Part shown: positions 1-10,149 of the stretch, one piece after another | How the letters are laid out: each line of letters opens with the position of its first letter | Numbering within the stretch: position 1 is the stretch's first letter | NCBI RefSeq assembly: GCF_048544455.1 | Contig: NC_133538.1 | Span: forward strand, 254,744,491 to 254,808,490 | Direction of reading: 5' to 3' | DNA length: 64,000 bases | Source of the DNA: Silene latifolia | Taxonomy: Eukaryota > Streptophyta > Magnoliopsida > Caryophyllales > Caryophyllaceae | Program-made: the position numbers and the translations under genes | The notes under the pieces: generated by a model | Databases searched by the model: none | Told to the model about the DNA's origin: nothing | The model's input: the letters and a program-made list of their open reading frames with translations, nothing else

Positions 1-630
1 ATGATGAAACCTTTACCATCTTCTCATACCCCAAGGCCAAGGCATAGCTTCAACACAACTAACCCATCTAAGAAGGCCAATGAAGACAAGGGAGTCAACC
101 TCTTGGAAACTCCACCCAGAAGGCCGGGACGAGCTCATAGGGAATTCGTTGACCTCGAAACCACATATGAAGTAGCTCTACGAAGACCGGTTTCCCGGGA
201 AAACTTCATCCAATTGGTCCAACCCTGGACACGAAAATATATTCCCGGATGGAAGGGCGATTCATATTGTCAGTACCATCAAGGTAGGGGACACGATACG
301 GAGGAATGCTTTTGTCTAAAGCATATTATTCAGGATATGATCGAGGATCGCAAGCTTCCTGTGCCACCTTCCGCCAAGAAACCCAAGAAGACTGACCCTC
401 TTGGGTCCAATATCATTAAGCATGATGAAGAATCATTCCTGGATTGTTCTCATCTCCTCAATCATCATGATGACAAAGAGATCAATGTCCTCGAAGATGA
501 AGATTTCCAAAATGGAATGCTCATGCTTTCCATTACCTTCAACAATAAATTCTCCAAAATAGAAGGAGCCATTGATAATCTAAACTTCCGACTTTCCAAC
601 ATGGAGAAACCAGTTCGCCGAAATGGGTAA
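1..630 (+). CDS. Gag-like protein fragment with zinc-finger motif (first copy)
   Basis: This 209-codon frame is open from the first base of the window, so its real start may lie upstream. Around residues 90-103 there is a Cys-x2-His-x5-His-x4-Cys pattern (YCQYHQGRGHDTEEC), followed by LKHIIQDMIEDRKL. This is the arrangement seen in the C-terminal part of Tat-type Gag, which packages element RNA in the cytoplasmic particle. The N-terminal third is rich in basic residues and proline. The frame ends in TAA and overlaps the next gag-like frame by 8 bases in another frame. The sequence is diverged from the second copy, which reads closer to the usual family pattern. Confidence 0.6.
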   Translation: MMKPLPSSHTPRPRHSFNTTNPSKKANEDKGVNLLETPPRRPGRAHREFVDLETTYEVALRRPVSRENFIQLVQPWTRKYIPGWKGDSYCQYHQGRGHDTEECFCLKHIIQDMIEDRKLPVPPSAKKPKKTDPLGSNIIKHDEESFLDCSHLLNHHDDKEINVLEDEDFQNGMLMLSITFNNKFSKIEGAIDNLNFRLSNMEKPVRRNG

Positions 631-1260
631 GATGCTTGATGCCCAACCTCTCAAAATGAAGAGTGTCCAGACAAACCCTCAACATGACAGTCCTAAGGAG
701 AAAGCAACAAATGGGCAATCCATTCTTAGTTCTTCTCATCCGGGAATCAAAATCAATAAAGGCATCCTCATGGATCCTTCGTCAAAGAAACATAACAACC
801 CTGTAAGGTCACCCACAAAGGCTTCCGAAAATAAGGGCACACCTCCTAGGAGATTTACCAACATTGGTATTACATACACTGATGCCCTTCAGAGACTCAT
901 GGAGCGACGAATGTTGAAGCCTATAGGACCTACACGAGAACCGGATAAGAAATCCAAGTTCGGGATGAGAATGCCTCTGCAAATACCATAGAGGCAAAGG
1001 GCATGATACGAGAGAAATGTTTCAAATTAAAACATGTCATTCAGGATATGATCGAAAACGGGAAGTTGTCCCTCTCAACTTTTAACCCACAAGGTAGCTT
1101 AGGCAATCCTCATGGATATACCACTTATCAAGAAACTCTTCTTGAATGTTATCCTTCCAATGTTCCCAATGATGAGGACGAGGTGCTCAAATGGGTGAAT
1201 GCTCAAAGTCGATCCGGCCAGGTTCTTTGGAGGAGAAAATGTTCAAGCATGGGCCGATGA
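623..1260 (+). pseudogene. Second gag-like segment with zinc finger, frameshifted
   Basis: The first 122 codons contain TPPRR and YTDALQRLMERRMLKPIG, typical of Tat-type Gag just before the zinc finger. The frame ends at 991. In other frames the finger continues at 978-1020 (CKYHRGKGHDTRE then C) and joins LKHVIQDMIENGKL up to 1260, so at least two small frameshifts separate the pieces. The segment repeats the architecture of 1-630, about 710 bp downstream. It is either a duplicated Gag domain or two merged elements. No protease or polymerase frame follows. Confidence 0.65.
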
Positions 1261-2666
1261 TTATGAGTCTATGTCTAAGATCGCGTCAAAGTCCGAGTCC
1301 GAGTCCGAGTCTTAGGCTTTCTATCCCATATTTGTTATAGTATCTTTCTTTGTGTCCATTTCCGTTTCTAGTGACAACCTGGGGGCTGTCCCACGAGTCA
1401 CATGTCTTCTCGAGTCTATGTTAAATACATTTATTATCCATTTCAATAAAAGTACACTTTTCAATCCATATATTCTATCCTGTCTCTTCCTTTACCTTTT
1501 CCTGTGACAACGAGAATTGATTTGAGACATTTTAAAAAGAACAACACATGTCACCAATGTGAGTGCACTTATATGATGATGTTAGTTCAAAGTTGTAGAG
1601 GATCCGAAACTCCGTGTTCATTTTTCTTTACCTATTCCATGTCTGGCAATAGAAACCACAATATAACCCTAGTCTAGGACGAGCACATCTCAAGAGATTC
1701 TAGGACGAATCCAGACCATCTCCCTTATTAACGACCTATGACGGAAGGCATGCTCATTCCCCACAATAAACAACCCGTGTTACTAAAGACCAACCCGTTT
1801 CACATCAAAAGGTGCTAGTCTGACCCAAGTCCATCCAAGACGATACGAGCCATGATCAAAGACAAAAGGCTCAATCAAGAGAAATGACCAGGATCAATAT
1901 CCAAACAAAAGAGTCAAAAGAAGAAGGTTCAATCACACATGTCAATATCCAAAGTCAAAGTTATCTTCAAAACCTGATCAAAAATCTGAGCAAAAGCCGA
2001 AATATATTCCAGACCAAGAATTTGAGTCTGAATCAAGATCAAGCCTCAAATGCTAAACGGAATACTCCTGAAGTCTATATAGAATCGAAGACGTCGATGA
2101 AGATGGTCAGCTAGCACCCTCACTTAGCCTTTCACACATCACACACCCTAAGTCCTTCTCGAGACCGTTACAGGGAGATAGTTAGGGAATTTTGAGAATC
2201 CTGTCAAGCTTGTCAAATATACCCATCCTTTAGGGCCAAGACATGGAAACTTGAACCCACGTCATTTTAACCTACCTTTATGTGCTCAGGCTACATCAAG
2301 CCAAGAGGCTCCATTTCCAAGCCATAATCCCATCAAGCCTTAACACCACAAAATCAAGCTCCAGAGATTTGTTCATCAAAGCCTCTTATGACCGAGCTCC
2401 ACATTCCAAATATCCAATCCAGTTTCACCTTGACCTATACACGGAGTCTTCAAGTACTTTGCTACCTAGGACGGGACATACCCAATTCATCCTTAGGGTC
2501 CACTTTTAGGTGTGCTCACATGACAAGGAAATTTTTACAAACTTAACCTCTTTGGTCTATGATCATAGGGAGTTATCTCAAATCGATTCTTCGAGTCACC
2601 AAAGGAATATTACCCTTGTGACCCCTGCACTTTAAGGCCCTAACAACATAGCTTAGGCACACACTT

Positions 2667-2824
2667 GAACTACGATCTGGTTTGATTTCACCTTTTCAGG
2701 TGGATACGTAGACAGTCCTTTCTTACCCAAGAAGGATACAACCACAACACCCAAATAAAATTAACCAAACCCCTGAACTACGATCTGGTTTGATTTCACT
2801 TCACGTGAATACGTAGGCAGTCCT
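2667..2824 (+). repeat. Direct repeat of a Tat 3'-region motif
   Basis: GAACTACGATCTGGTTTGAT followed by a TTTCAC and GGATACGTAGACAG-type tail occurs at 2667 and again at 2775, about 108 bp apart. The second copy has GTGAATACGTAGGCAG. The motif is familiar from the 3' untranslated part of plant Tat/Ogre elements. Its role is unknown. Confidence 0.7.
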
Positions 2825-3789
2825 CAAGGACACAACCATCCCCACTTCCAACTTTCAATCTCAATTATCAACCATCCCAATTTTCAACCTTCCAACCTCA
2901 ATTAACATCCCTTCCACAAACAACACCTCTATACTGGGGGCTCCTTATTGTCGCCCAGCCTCTTTTTACCAAAGTCCAGAGTCATCTTCTCATCCTGGGG
3001 GCTTCTCTTCCAAGGTGCCACCCTTCCTTTATTCCTCTAAGTCTAGCTAGTACTCGGTCCAGACAATGACAAAGGTCTTAGATCAATTCTCCAGTTTATC
3101 GTGCCTCAGAAGGATCTCTTTTACAGCAAGCGGCAGCAAAAGAAGTCCTAGTAGACAAACGATCCATGGCTCATGCCTTGCCTTTATATGCCTTCATCAT
3201 TCTTGCAATTCTTATACCTTTGGAACTGATACGCATTGTCACCCACACTTGGCTAGGGGTTGCGCATACTTAAACAACGTTTGTCAAAGTCATCCATGTG
3301 TCGCGTCAAATCTAAGTTAATGTCGCGTCAGTCAAACCTAAGTCTACATTTTGCGTCATGTCCGTATAACGTCTACGCCGCGTCAGTCACGTGTCTAGAG
3401 CCCATTGAATATGCATAACGCATTACAAACGATGAACTTCTTTGAACAAGTTTTAAACAACGTTTATAAAGAGACGACTTTTGCAAAACCTATGTGTTTC
3501 CTTGTGATAATTGCTTACGCGCATATATTAGATTGCATTCTTGTGTGGCTACTAACCATGCAGGTAAGTATCATAAGCAGTACTTTATCAAGACCTCGCT
3601 TGCCACAACGAGCGAATACTCTTTGACAGGTGTTTCGACACACCTCTATTCTGTTCCCCCAACGCGAGTACACGGACAGACATTCCCTTTCGAAACATGC
3701 AGATTCCCCAGATTTATTCACCCAACGAGAGTTTGCTTGAGGACAGAGATAGGCAGATACCCCCAGGCGATCCTTAAACCCTTAGGATA

Positions 3790-4290
3790 ATCCTTTAATC
3801 CTTTCAGGTAACCCTTTTCAGGATAAACCTTCATATCTTTCAGAAACTTGCCTTAATCTTTCAGACAACCCTTCAGATAACCTTCGTATATTCAGATAAC
3901 CTTCAGATACCCTTCGGATAACCTTTAGATAACCGTTGGGATAATCCTTCCTTGAGCCTTCCTCCCTTCAGGTAATCCTTTATTTCTTCAGACACCTTCA
4001 GATAACCTTAAGATACCCTTCAGATAGCCTTTAGATAACCTTCAGGATAATCCTTCCTTCACCTTATCCCTTCAAGATAATCCTTCATATGTTGATCCTT
4101 TCAGTAACCTTCAAATAACCCCTTTTCAGTTAAGTCTCCTTTCAGCCTTCCCATTAGAGAGAATTATCCTTCAACCTTCCCTTTAGAGAGAGTTGTCCTT
4201 CAGTGAGAGATAGCCTTCAGAGTTAGCCTTCAGAAGTATTAAGAAGTTTCTTCAGAATCCCTGTGACCCCTAATGCCTTCAGACACCAAG
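3790..4290 (+). repeat. Degenerate short tandem repeats, CCTTCAGATAACC type
   Basis: About 500 bp consist mostly of variants of CCTTCAGATAACC and CCTTCAGGATAATCC, a unit of roughly 12-18 bp with frequent small changes. No long frame crosses it. It sits just upstream of the purine tract and LTR. Confidence 0.75.
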
Positions 4291-4566
4291 TTATCTTCAG
4301 ACCAAAGAATTTTGCCGAAGCGTCTTGATCCGTTTCACCTGGGGTATCTCGGGTATGGTTTCTTCTTATGGTCAAGTAGCTTCCTTACGTAGTCTAATGG
4401 ACTTTAAATGACCCTCCCCGATAGTCGACAGACTCTAAAATGTTCCCGACGACAGGTCCTTGGCTCAGACCCCTTGAGCCGCCTCGCGTCGCCATAGTCG
4501 TCAGGTTGTAATCTTCGATTGACCTGTGGGCTATACTTTGACTTTCGCCTTGTCCAAGCCTCAGTC

Positions 4567-4579
4567 AAAGTGGGGGCTC
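4567..4579 (+). other. Polypurine tract of the Tat-like element
   Basis: CAAAGTGGGGGCTC directly precedes the LTR start TGTAGACACC at 4580. A purine tract in this position primes plus-strand DNA synthesis in LTR elements. Confidence 0.7.
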
Positions 4580-5160
4580 TGTAGACACCTCGTTTCTGCA
4601 CCTCCCGCAAACCACCCGGTGATGATTGGGCCGCATGTTTGGTACGCGGAACGATTTGTGACAATTCGTAAGATTATCGTCAAGTGATTGCTCAAACACT
4701 AATGTCTACCTCTTAGTTGTCATCTACGTGCCGATACGGTCGTTTTGGCAGTAATTAGAGTACATTTGGAGTCCGGGTCAAAAACCGTCTTCATTTCCTA
4801 AAACCGTCAAATCCCGAGTCAAAGAAATGTGCTTGTCTACCTAAGGTTAGGATGTCATAAAATGTTGAGATTATGTCTCATTTTGAGTCCCATGTCACTT
4901 CATTAGGCTAAACTTAAAGTTTACATTACAAAATGTGCATTTCATTTAGTTAAAATGATAACCCGGCCTTTAGGCCCGTTTTACGAGGTGATAACGACTT
5001 TTTTGGGTCAGGCCTATTTCACATAAAGTTCTAGATCTCTTTCTTAGCTTTCCAACGCCACCGAAATCACCTAAATCCGAGTCTTGTAGAGAAAGTTATG
5101 CCTAAAATACGACAGGCTGTCAAACGCGTTTTCTACGCGCAGAGGAACCTACCCGGGAAA

Positions 5161-5212
5161 GGACGCAGCAAGTGCTGCGCCTCTTCCAAGGGACGCAGCA
5201 TCTGCTGCGCCT
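5161..5212 (+). repeat. GGACGCAGCA hairpin repeat, group 1
   Basis: Two copies of GGACGCAGCA(A/T)(G/C)TGCTGCGCC lie in tandem. Each is an imperfect palindrome whose halves GCAGCA and TGCTGC can pair. Related degraded copies lie at 5772-5820 and 6987-7020, so the motif has spread within one LTR. Confidence 0.75.
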
Positions 5213-5322
5213 TTTCCCAGGGCTTTCTTTTTGTCCAAGTTTCCGTGTTTTAACCTAAGTCGGTTATTTCCGGATCATTCCTTCCGTATCTTAGTCTTAC
5301 CATAATTCCGTCGCGTGATTAG

Positions 5323-5330
5323 TATAAATA
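5323..5330 (+). promoter_or_regulatory. Probable TATA box of the Tat-like LTR
   Basis: TATAAATA lies about 745 bp into the LTR, followed by GGAGCC and a pyrimidine-rich stretch (CTTCTCTTCTCCC) typical of plant transcription starts. U3 would then be about 770 bp, and the remainder would be a long R-U5. Confidence 0.55.
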
Positions 5331-6299
5331 GGAGCCTTCGCTCCTCATATTTCTCACGCGAGTCTCCGCCCTTCTCTTCTCCCTTTGCATTCTAGACTTT
5401 GTTTTTACTTATTGGCGCCTACGTGCTTGAACTTTCGACCACGTAAGCTCGGATCTTTCCGGGTACCAGCCTCTCCGTTGCATGACCGACCAATTTGACC
5501 AACTACACTCAATCAACTTAATTAATCAATCGTTTTCCTCTTACGAGGGCACTTTCTTTGCATTCGCGTCGAGCATCACTAATCGATATCTTAGTCCTTC
5601 TCGTTTCGTCAACATGTAAGTCTGAGGGTGTATAATCCTTATTTATTTATTGTATTTTACTTTTCGTATCATCCATTGTAAGGTTTATGTCGAAAATACC
5701 ATTAAAACCGATTTCTAAAACCCTTTGTTAAAACCTGTTTTGCGGATTTTCAGTAAATAACCGTCGAGAAAGGACGCAGCAAGAATCGCGCCTCTTGAAG
5801 GAGCGCAGATTCCGCTGCGCCTCTTCGTGAGGCTGCCGCAGTTCCTGCTTCCTTTCTTCTTCGTTTGTCCTCTGTAATTCGTGTTCAAAATCCTTCTTTT
5901 GCTTGTTCGCTTGTTAATTCTTCGTCATGATAACATATAAATCACATGTGTATATTATTCACCGTCATTCCCATGTTTAATTTGTCATAAATCCGACTTA
6001 AATCCCTTATAATTTATATTTGCGGGTTTTCGTCATTATAATTCAATTCCGGGTTGTAGAGATTCAATTCGTTCATATTGGGTTTCTGGAATTCGTCCTT
6101 GATATAGTTTCATCCGTCTTTTGTCATATTCGTCGCATATTCGTCATTAATCCATCTTATCTAACTTACTTAATTGATTTAATTTGTTTAGCTTGTTAAT
6201 ATTTTTCACTTCTGTCATTATTCCATCATGTATTAATTCGTTTAATCCCGTCTCATCCATGTTTTACTGTTTTCATGACCCATTCATATGTTAAATAAC

Positions 6300-6871
6300 C
6301 TATTAATTAGGGCAGAGCAAAAAATCCGATTATCCAAATTGATCCGATATCCGATCCGAATCTGATCCGAATGTTTGGATATCTGATCCGAAAGCTAAGT
6401 TTGGTTTGGATATCTGATCCGAAATCTTTGGTTTTGGTTTGGATATGGATATTTGAATTAAAACATTTGGATATCCGATCCGATCCGAAACTATAATTTT
6501 CTAGTATAATTTCGAGAAAATAAAATTTTATTTGATACAACAACTTAATTAATGTTTAAAATATTAGAGAAATATCTAGGTAGTACTTAAATTTTATGTC
6601 GAGAACATTGGAATAAGAATACTAAAAAAATCATCATGTAAGACTATGAATATAATCGTGTTTCAAACTTAATTTTAAAGTAAATTCTAAAGTATGGATA
6701 TCCGATGGATATCCGCATCCGATCCGATTGTTTTGGATACCCGAACATTGGATATCCGAAATATTTGGTTTGGATATTGGATATCTAACTTCAGGATTTT
6801 TAATATGGATATCCGATCCGAACTAACACTTTGGATCAAATATCCGATCCGTACTCTGCCCTACTATTAAT
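6300..6871. mobile_element. hAT-type MITE with perfect 8-bp target duplication
   Basis: The element spans 6308-6863 (556 bp). It begins TAGGGCAGAG and ends CTCTGCCCTA, a perfect 10-bp terminal inverted repeat, and is bounded by CTATTAAT on both sides (6300-6307 and 6864-6871). Eight-base duplications and this kind of terminus fit the hAT superfamily. Subterminal DNA is packed with ATCCGATCCGAA and TTTGGATATC variants on both ends, likely transposase-binding repeats. It has no coding capacity. It lies inside the Tat LTR, so it inserted later. Confidence 0.9.
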
Positions 6872-7743
6872 CACTTTCATCCGAGTCAAACATCATAATT
6901 AATCATTAAAATCACCAATCGACATTAACGGCTTGCAAATACGGCTTACGGCCGAGGCGAGCCAAGGAGCAGGAACAGACGTCTGTCTGCGCCTATTCAA
7001 AGGACGCACTCTGCTGCGCTTTGTTCTGGCCGAGTTCGTCTCAACTCCGTTTACCGCTTGACATAGTTTGCTTAGTTTATGTATTAACTAACTATTATCC
7101 GTATTATCACGCTAATTCCTGTTCGTTAGTTTATTTCATTCCTTTATTCCTTTTTCTCAAATTATCCGTTTTAAAGGTATTTTCGACATAAATCACCTAT
7201 CCCAATGTAATTAATGTAATTTTCATTATTGTAATTTATAGTTATTGTATTTCTTTTATCATTTGTATGTTTTCACATGTAATGAGCATTAAATCCCACT
7301 TCGACCCAATTGTTTGCTAATTACGTGTCAACCGACTTAGTTAAATTCTCACATGCTAGGATTAAAACTTGGATGTTGCATTGCATGCATATAGCCGACG
7401 ATATATCAAGTACGAATAACTTCCCTAATCATTAGTAGAGGCCGCTATCGAGGCGGGCGGGATTAGGTGTTCGATCAAAAGAGCTTTCTAATACGTACCC
7501 TCACCCCTTACTCCAGATCTCCGTGAGCACCCGTGTACATTGGCATCCACGAGAGTCATTCTAGACATAGAATGCTAAGGGTAACGATTGCTTAGTGTTC
7601 ATGTCACTACTTTGTGTCTTGACATGACACGAGGTATTCGAACGTTTCCAATTTCCCATAAAAATTGGTGGCGACTCCATACAAAATGCAAACGCTTGTT
7701 TCGTTTCTCACCAAGCGCCCCCGTGGGCGGCCCGCTATCCACA

Positions 7744-7765
7744 CTTGGTATGAGGGGGTGTTACA
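7744..7765 (+). repeat. Last 22 bp of the chromovirus 5' LTR
   Basis: CTTGGTATGAGGGGGTGTTA plus CA matches the final bases of the 3' LTR at 14306-14327. The first five bases (CTTGG) are probably also the target duplication of the Tat insertion, since the Tat LTR ends immediately before them. Confidence 0.8.
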
Positions 7766-7768
7766 AAG

Positions 7769-7782
7769 TGGTATCAGAGCCG
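7769..7782 (+). other. Primer-binding site, initiator-Met tRNA type
   Basis: TGGTATCAGAGCCG lies 3 bp after the LTR end. TGGTATCAGA is complementary to the 3' end of plant initiator methionine tRNA, the usual primer of plant chromoviruses. Confidence 0.85.
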
Positions 7783-8601
7783 AAGATTCCGGCACCTAAA
7801 CAAATGAATTTAATGAACCTAGGGATTCTAAATAAAATGAACCCGGGGAGAGTTGTTTGGAGCTACCGCAAAGACTCGGGAGACGTCCCGGAGTCGCAAA
7901 TTGGCCCTCACTAACTCGAACCGGTAACATGGGGAAGTGTGATGAGAGTTAGGTTTTGTATGTACATGTATGTGAAGATGCATGTTGGTAATAGTTGAAA
8001 TTTGTAAGTGTGGTGATGGGAGAAATGGTGGATGTGACGGGTTTGTGAATGTCTGTCATGTTGGATTTAGCATATGCATGAATTGTATGCTGATACGATT
8101 ATAACGTGGCATTAAAGTTCTTGATATTTGAATTGTATGCTGTATGATTATAACGTGGCATTAAAGTTCTTGATACGATGTGTTTGCTGCAGGAATAGTG
8201 AGCATGATAGAAAACCTTATACTGTATACCCGTCTATAGTGAGACTCGGCCGAGCGGGCGGTACTCGGACCAGTATGGGGTACTCGGCCGAGTAACCAAG
8301 CACTCGACCGAGTGTTGTTTGATTGTAAGTAGCAATCGCTACTGTATATGACAACTCAACCGAGTAAATAAGTATACTCGACCGAGTAGTGTCTACTCGG
8401 CCGAGTGTTGTTTTACTCGACCGAGTGTTGTTTCTGGATTTTTGACGTTTGCTTCTGGAGTCGATACTCGACCGAGTATCTGGGGGGATACTCGACCGAG
8501 TATGGTAGTATACTCGGCCGAGTGTTCCTTTGGCGGAAGGTTGTTACGTTTTGAGCCGTAGTCTTTTGTGCTTACGTTTCCTTGTTTCTTATCAGCTCAA
8601 A
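7783..8601 (+). other. Chromovirus leader with duplication and palindrome cluster
   Basis: There is no coding region before the gag ATG. A segment containing ATTATAACGTGGCATTAAAG is duplicated at 8080-8127 and 8130-8175. From about 8240 to 8524 about eleven copies of the palindrome ACTCG(A/G)CCGAGT, some degenerate, lie 15-40 bp apart. Confidence 0.7.
8240..8524 (+). repeat. Cluster of ACTCG(A/G)CCGAGT palindromes
   Basis: About eleven 12-bp palindromes or near-palindromes (ACTCGACCGAGT, ACTCGGCCGAGT and variants) are separated by unequal spacers, several of which contain TGTTGTTT. They lie between the primer site and gag, and recur in this element's 3' LTR at about 13013-13137. Confidence 0.85.
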
Positions 8602-9716
8602 ATGCCGCCCAAAAGAACTTCCGCGCAGATCCAAGCTTCTGAGATGACTCTTAATGAGGTTGCTCGCATGATTGAGCAACAAGAGGCTCTCCTTGAAGCT
8701 CTCAAGAATGTGGTAAAGGGGAACGAGAAGTCGATGGATGCTACTCAGCTCAGCATCATCATTGCTCGCTTCAACCCTCCCACATATGATGGGGTAGGTG
8801 AACCAAAGCTACTCGAAAAGTGGCACCGTGAGATTGAAGCTCTCATGGAAATGGTTAAGTGTCCCGAAGACATGATCGTTGAGCAGGTAGTATACTACCT
8901 GAGTGGTGAAGCTGCAGTTTGGTGGCAAAACGTCAAGGAAGATGCTAGAGCTTTTTACCAGGCGGAAGGAGTTATTCCGTGGTCTGGGTTGAGGAGTGCT
9001 ATGAGAGAGCAGTTTGTGCCGGAGCATATCCGACACAAGATGAGATCCGACTTTGATTCCTTCACCATGACTGAGGAGATGACGGTCACTGATTACTATC
9101 ATCGGTTCTTGGAGCTATCTCGTTATGTTGAGGACATGCAGCTAGGACAGAGAGGTTTGGCTCTCCGTTTTGAGAGAGGTTTATCTGCTAAGATCGTGAG
9201 TCGTATGCAGCTGGGGTTGCTACTGACCTCAAAGAAGTGTACCTGAGAGCGGGTCAAGCTGAGAGAAAGGTAGATCTCTCAAGAGAGATCGATGAGAGGA
9301 CTGCTGTTGAAAAGAGGAAGGCTGATGGTGGAAACAATAGTCAGTCGGCCAACAAGAAAGGGAACTTCAGCCATGCTAAGGCTTTTTCTGGGGCAGCTGG
9401 TTTTTCGGGAGGATCTCGTGGCTGGGGAAAGAATGGAGGTCGGAGTGTGAGTGACAACTCTAACCTTACATGCTTCAACTGTGGTGGGATAGGCCACAAA
9501 AGACGGGAATGCACGAGCTACAAGCCCGGCACTAGTTCAGAGCTCTGGTCGGGAATTTTTCTCGGGGCCGACTCACGGTTTGCTAGTAAATCGCAACCGG
9601 GAGGTTCATGGGGCAATAGAGGTGGACAGGGCAAAAGGGCGGTTACAACCGCGGTGGTGGTGGATCTTATCAGCGCCAGAACAACAGAACCACTCAGGAT
9701 TTGGCAGCCAAGCTAA
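8602..9716 (+). pseudogene. gag: Chromovirus gag, frameshifted
   Basis: The start ATG at 8602 (MPPKRTSAQ) is preferred over an in-frame upstream extension because it follows the leader and begins a normal Gag. The capsid-like part includes the family pattern WWQNVK around residue 110 and YYHRFLELSRYV further on. Near 9230 the frame shifts, and the second part (9237-9716) contains a CCHC zinc knuckle, CFNCGGIGHKRREC, at about 9470-9512, which binds element RNA. The frame then breaks again before the protease. The product would have formed the virus-like particle; this copy cannot make it whole. Confidence 0.85.
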
Positions 9717-10149
9717 GTACCTCGAATGCTTCAGTTCAGGGTGGAGGACAGAAAAATAGTGGAAAGCTTTTCATGATGGACAAGCAGGAAGCACAGGATG
9801 ATGCTCATGTAGTTCCCGGTACCTTTCTTGTTCATAATGTACCGTCCTTTATTTTGTTTGATTCCGGGGCTACACATTCTTTTGTGTCTAAGAGTCATGT
9901 TGTGTCTATGGGTTTGGGGAAGTTTGAAGTTGTAAAAGATGATGTATTCATACCTTTGGGGAGTCTCGTGTCGTGTCTCAAGTTTGTATAAGGGGTATCC
10001 ATGGTAGTTGGAGGGTAGATTTACCAGTAGACCTGTTAGAGTTTCCTATGGATGGGTTCGAGGTGATTGTCGGGATGGATTGGCTAGGTAGGTATGATGT
10101 CAGGATAGATTGTCGGCAAATGAGTGTGTCCTTAAAGGGTCCCAAGGGT
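9701..10149 (+). pseudogene. Chromovirus aspartic protease, frameshifted
   Basis: The frame at 9701-9991 contains FILFDSGATHSFVS, with the retropepsin active-site triplet Asp-Ser-Gly. After a frameshift the reading continues at 9973 with [24 protein letters not shown], the usual flap and C-terminal part of gypsy proteases. This enzyme cuts the Gag-Pol precursor. The fold is almost complete but split between two frames. Confidence 0.8.

Larger units (their letters stand above)
1261..4566 (+). other. Non-coding internal region of the Tat-like element
   Basis: No coding segment of pol is recognisable. The region holds GGGGGCT purine tracts at about 1380, 2935 and 2996 that resemble the element's own primer tract, a direct repeat at 2667-2824, and a long stretch of short CCTTCAGATAACC-like repeats at 3790-4290. 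Short open frames here show no family motif and look accidental. The region occupies the place where pol and any extra 3' frame would lie in an autonomous relative. Confidence 0.55.
1..7743 (+). mobile_element. Tat/Ogre-like Ty3/gypsy element, 3' portion, lacking pol
   Basis: The 5' part lies left of the window. In order, one sees two gag-like zinc-finger segments, about 3.3 kb of non-coding internal DNA without protease, reverse transcriptase or integrase, a purine tract, and one long LTR. The gag motif, the purine tract ending in GGGGGCTC and the LTR start TGTAGACACC fit the Tat/Ogre group. The missing pol makes this copy non-autonomous. The LTR stops exactly where the last 22 bases of a chromovirus 5' LTR begin, so I infer that it inserted into that LTR. 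Confidence 0.7.
4580..7743 (+). repeat. Long LTR of the Tat-like element
   Basis: The LTR starts TGTAGACACCTCG after the purine tract and ends CTATCCACA. Its length is 3164 bp, or about 2.6 kb without the nested hAT MITE and its duplication. A TATA box lies at 5323-5330. Three groups of GGACGCAGCA...TGCTGCGCC hairpin repeats lie inside. The 3' end contains GGTGGCGACTCC and CGCCCCCGTGGGCG, commonly seen near U5 ends of plant gypsy LTRs. It is followed by CTTGG, a probable 5-bp target duplication. Frames such as 7588-7914 are inside it and are not genes. Confidence 0.65.

Noticed and set aside
4404-4664. An 86-codon minus-strand frame over the Tat purine tract
   Set aside because: It crosses the internal/LTR border, has no recognisable motif and is a by-product of higher local GC.
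7588-7914. A 108-codon plus-strand frame crossing the Tat LTR end and chromovirus primer site
   Set aside because: It spans the junction of two nested elements and their primer site. It has no family motif and cannot be a conserved gene.
8530-8601. Upstream extension of the chromovirus Gag start to 8530
   Set aside because: The extension begins inside the palindrome cluster. The ATG at 8602 followed by MPPKRT is a normal Gag start.
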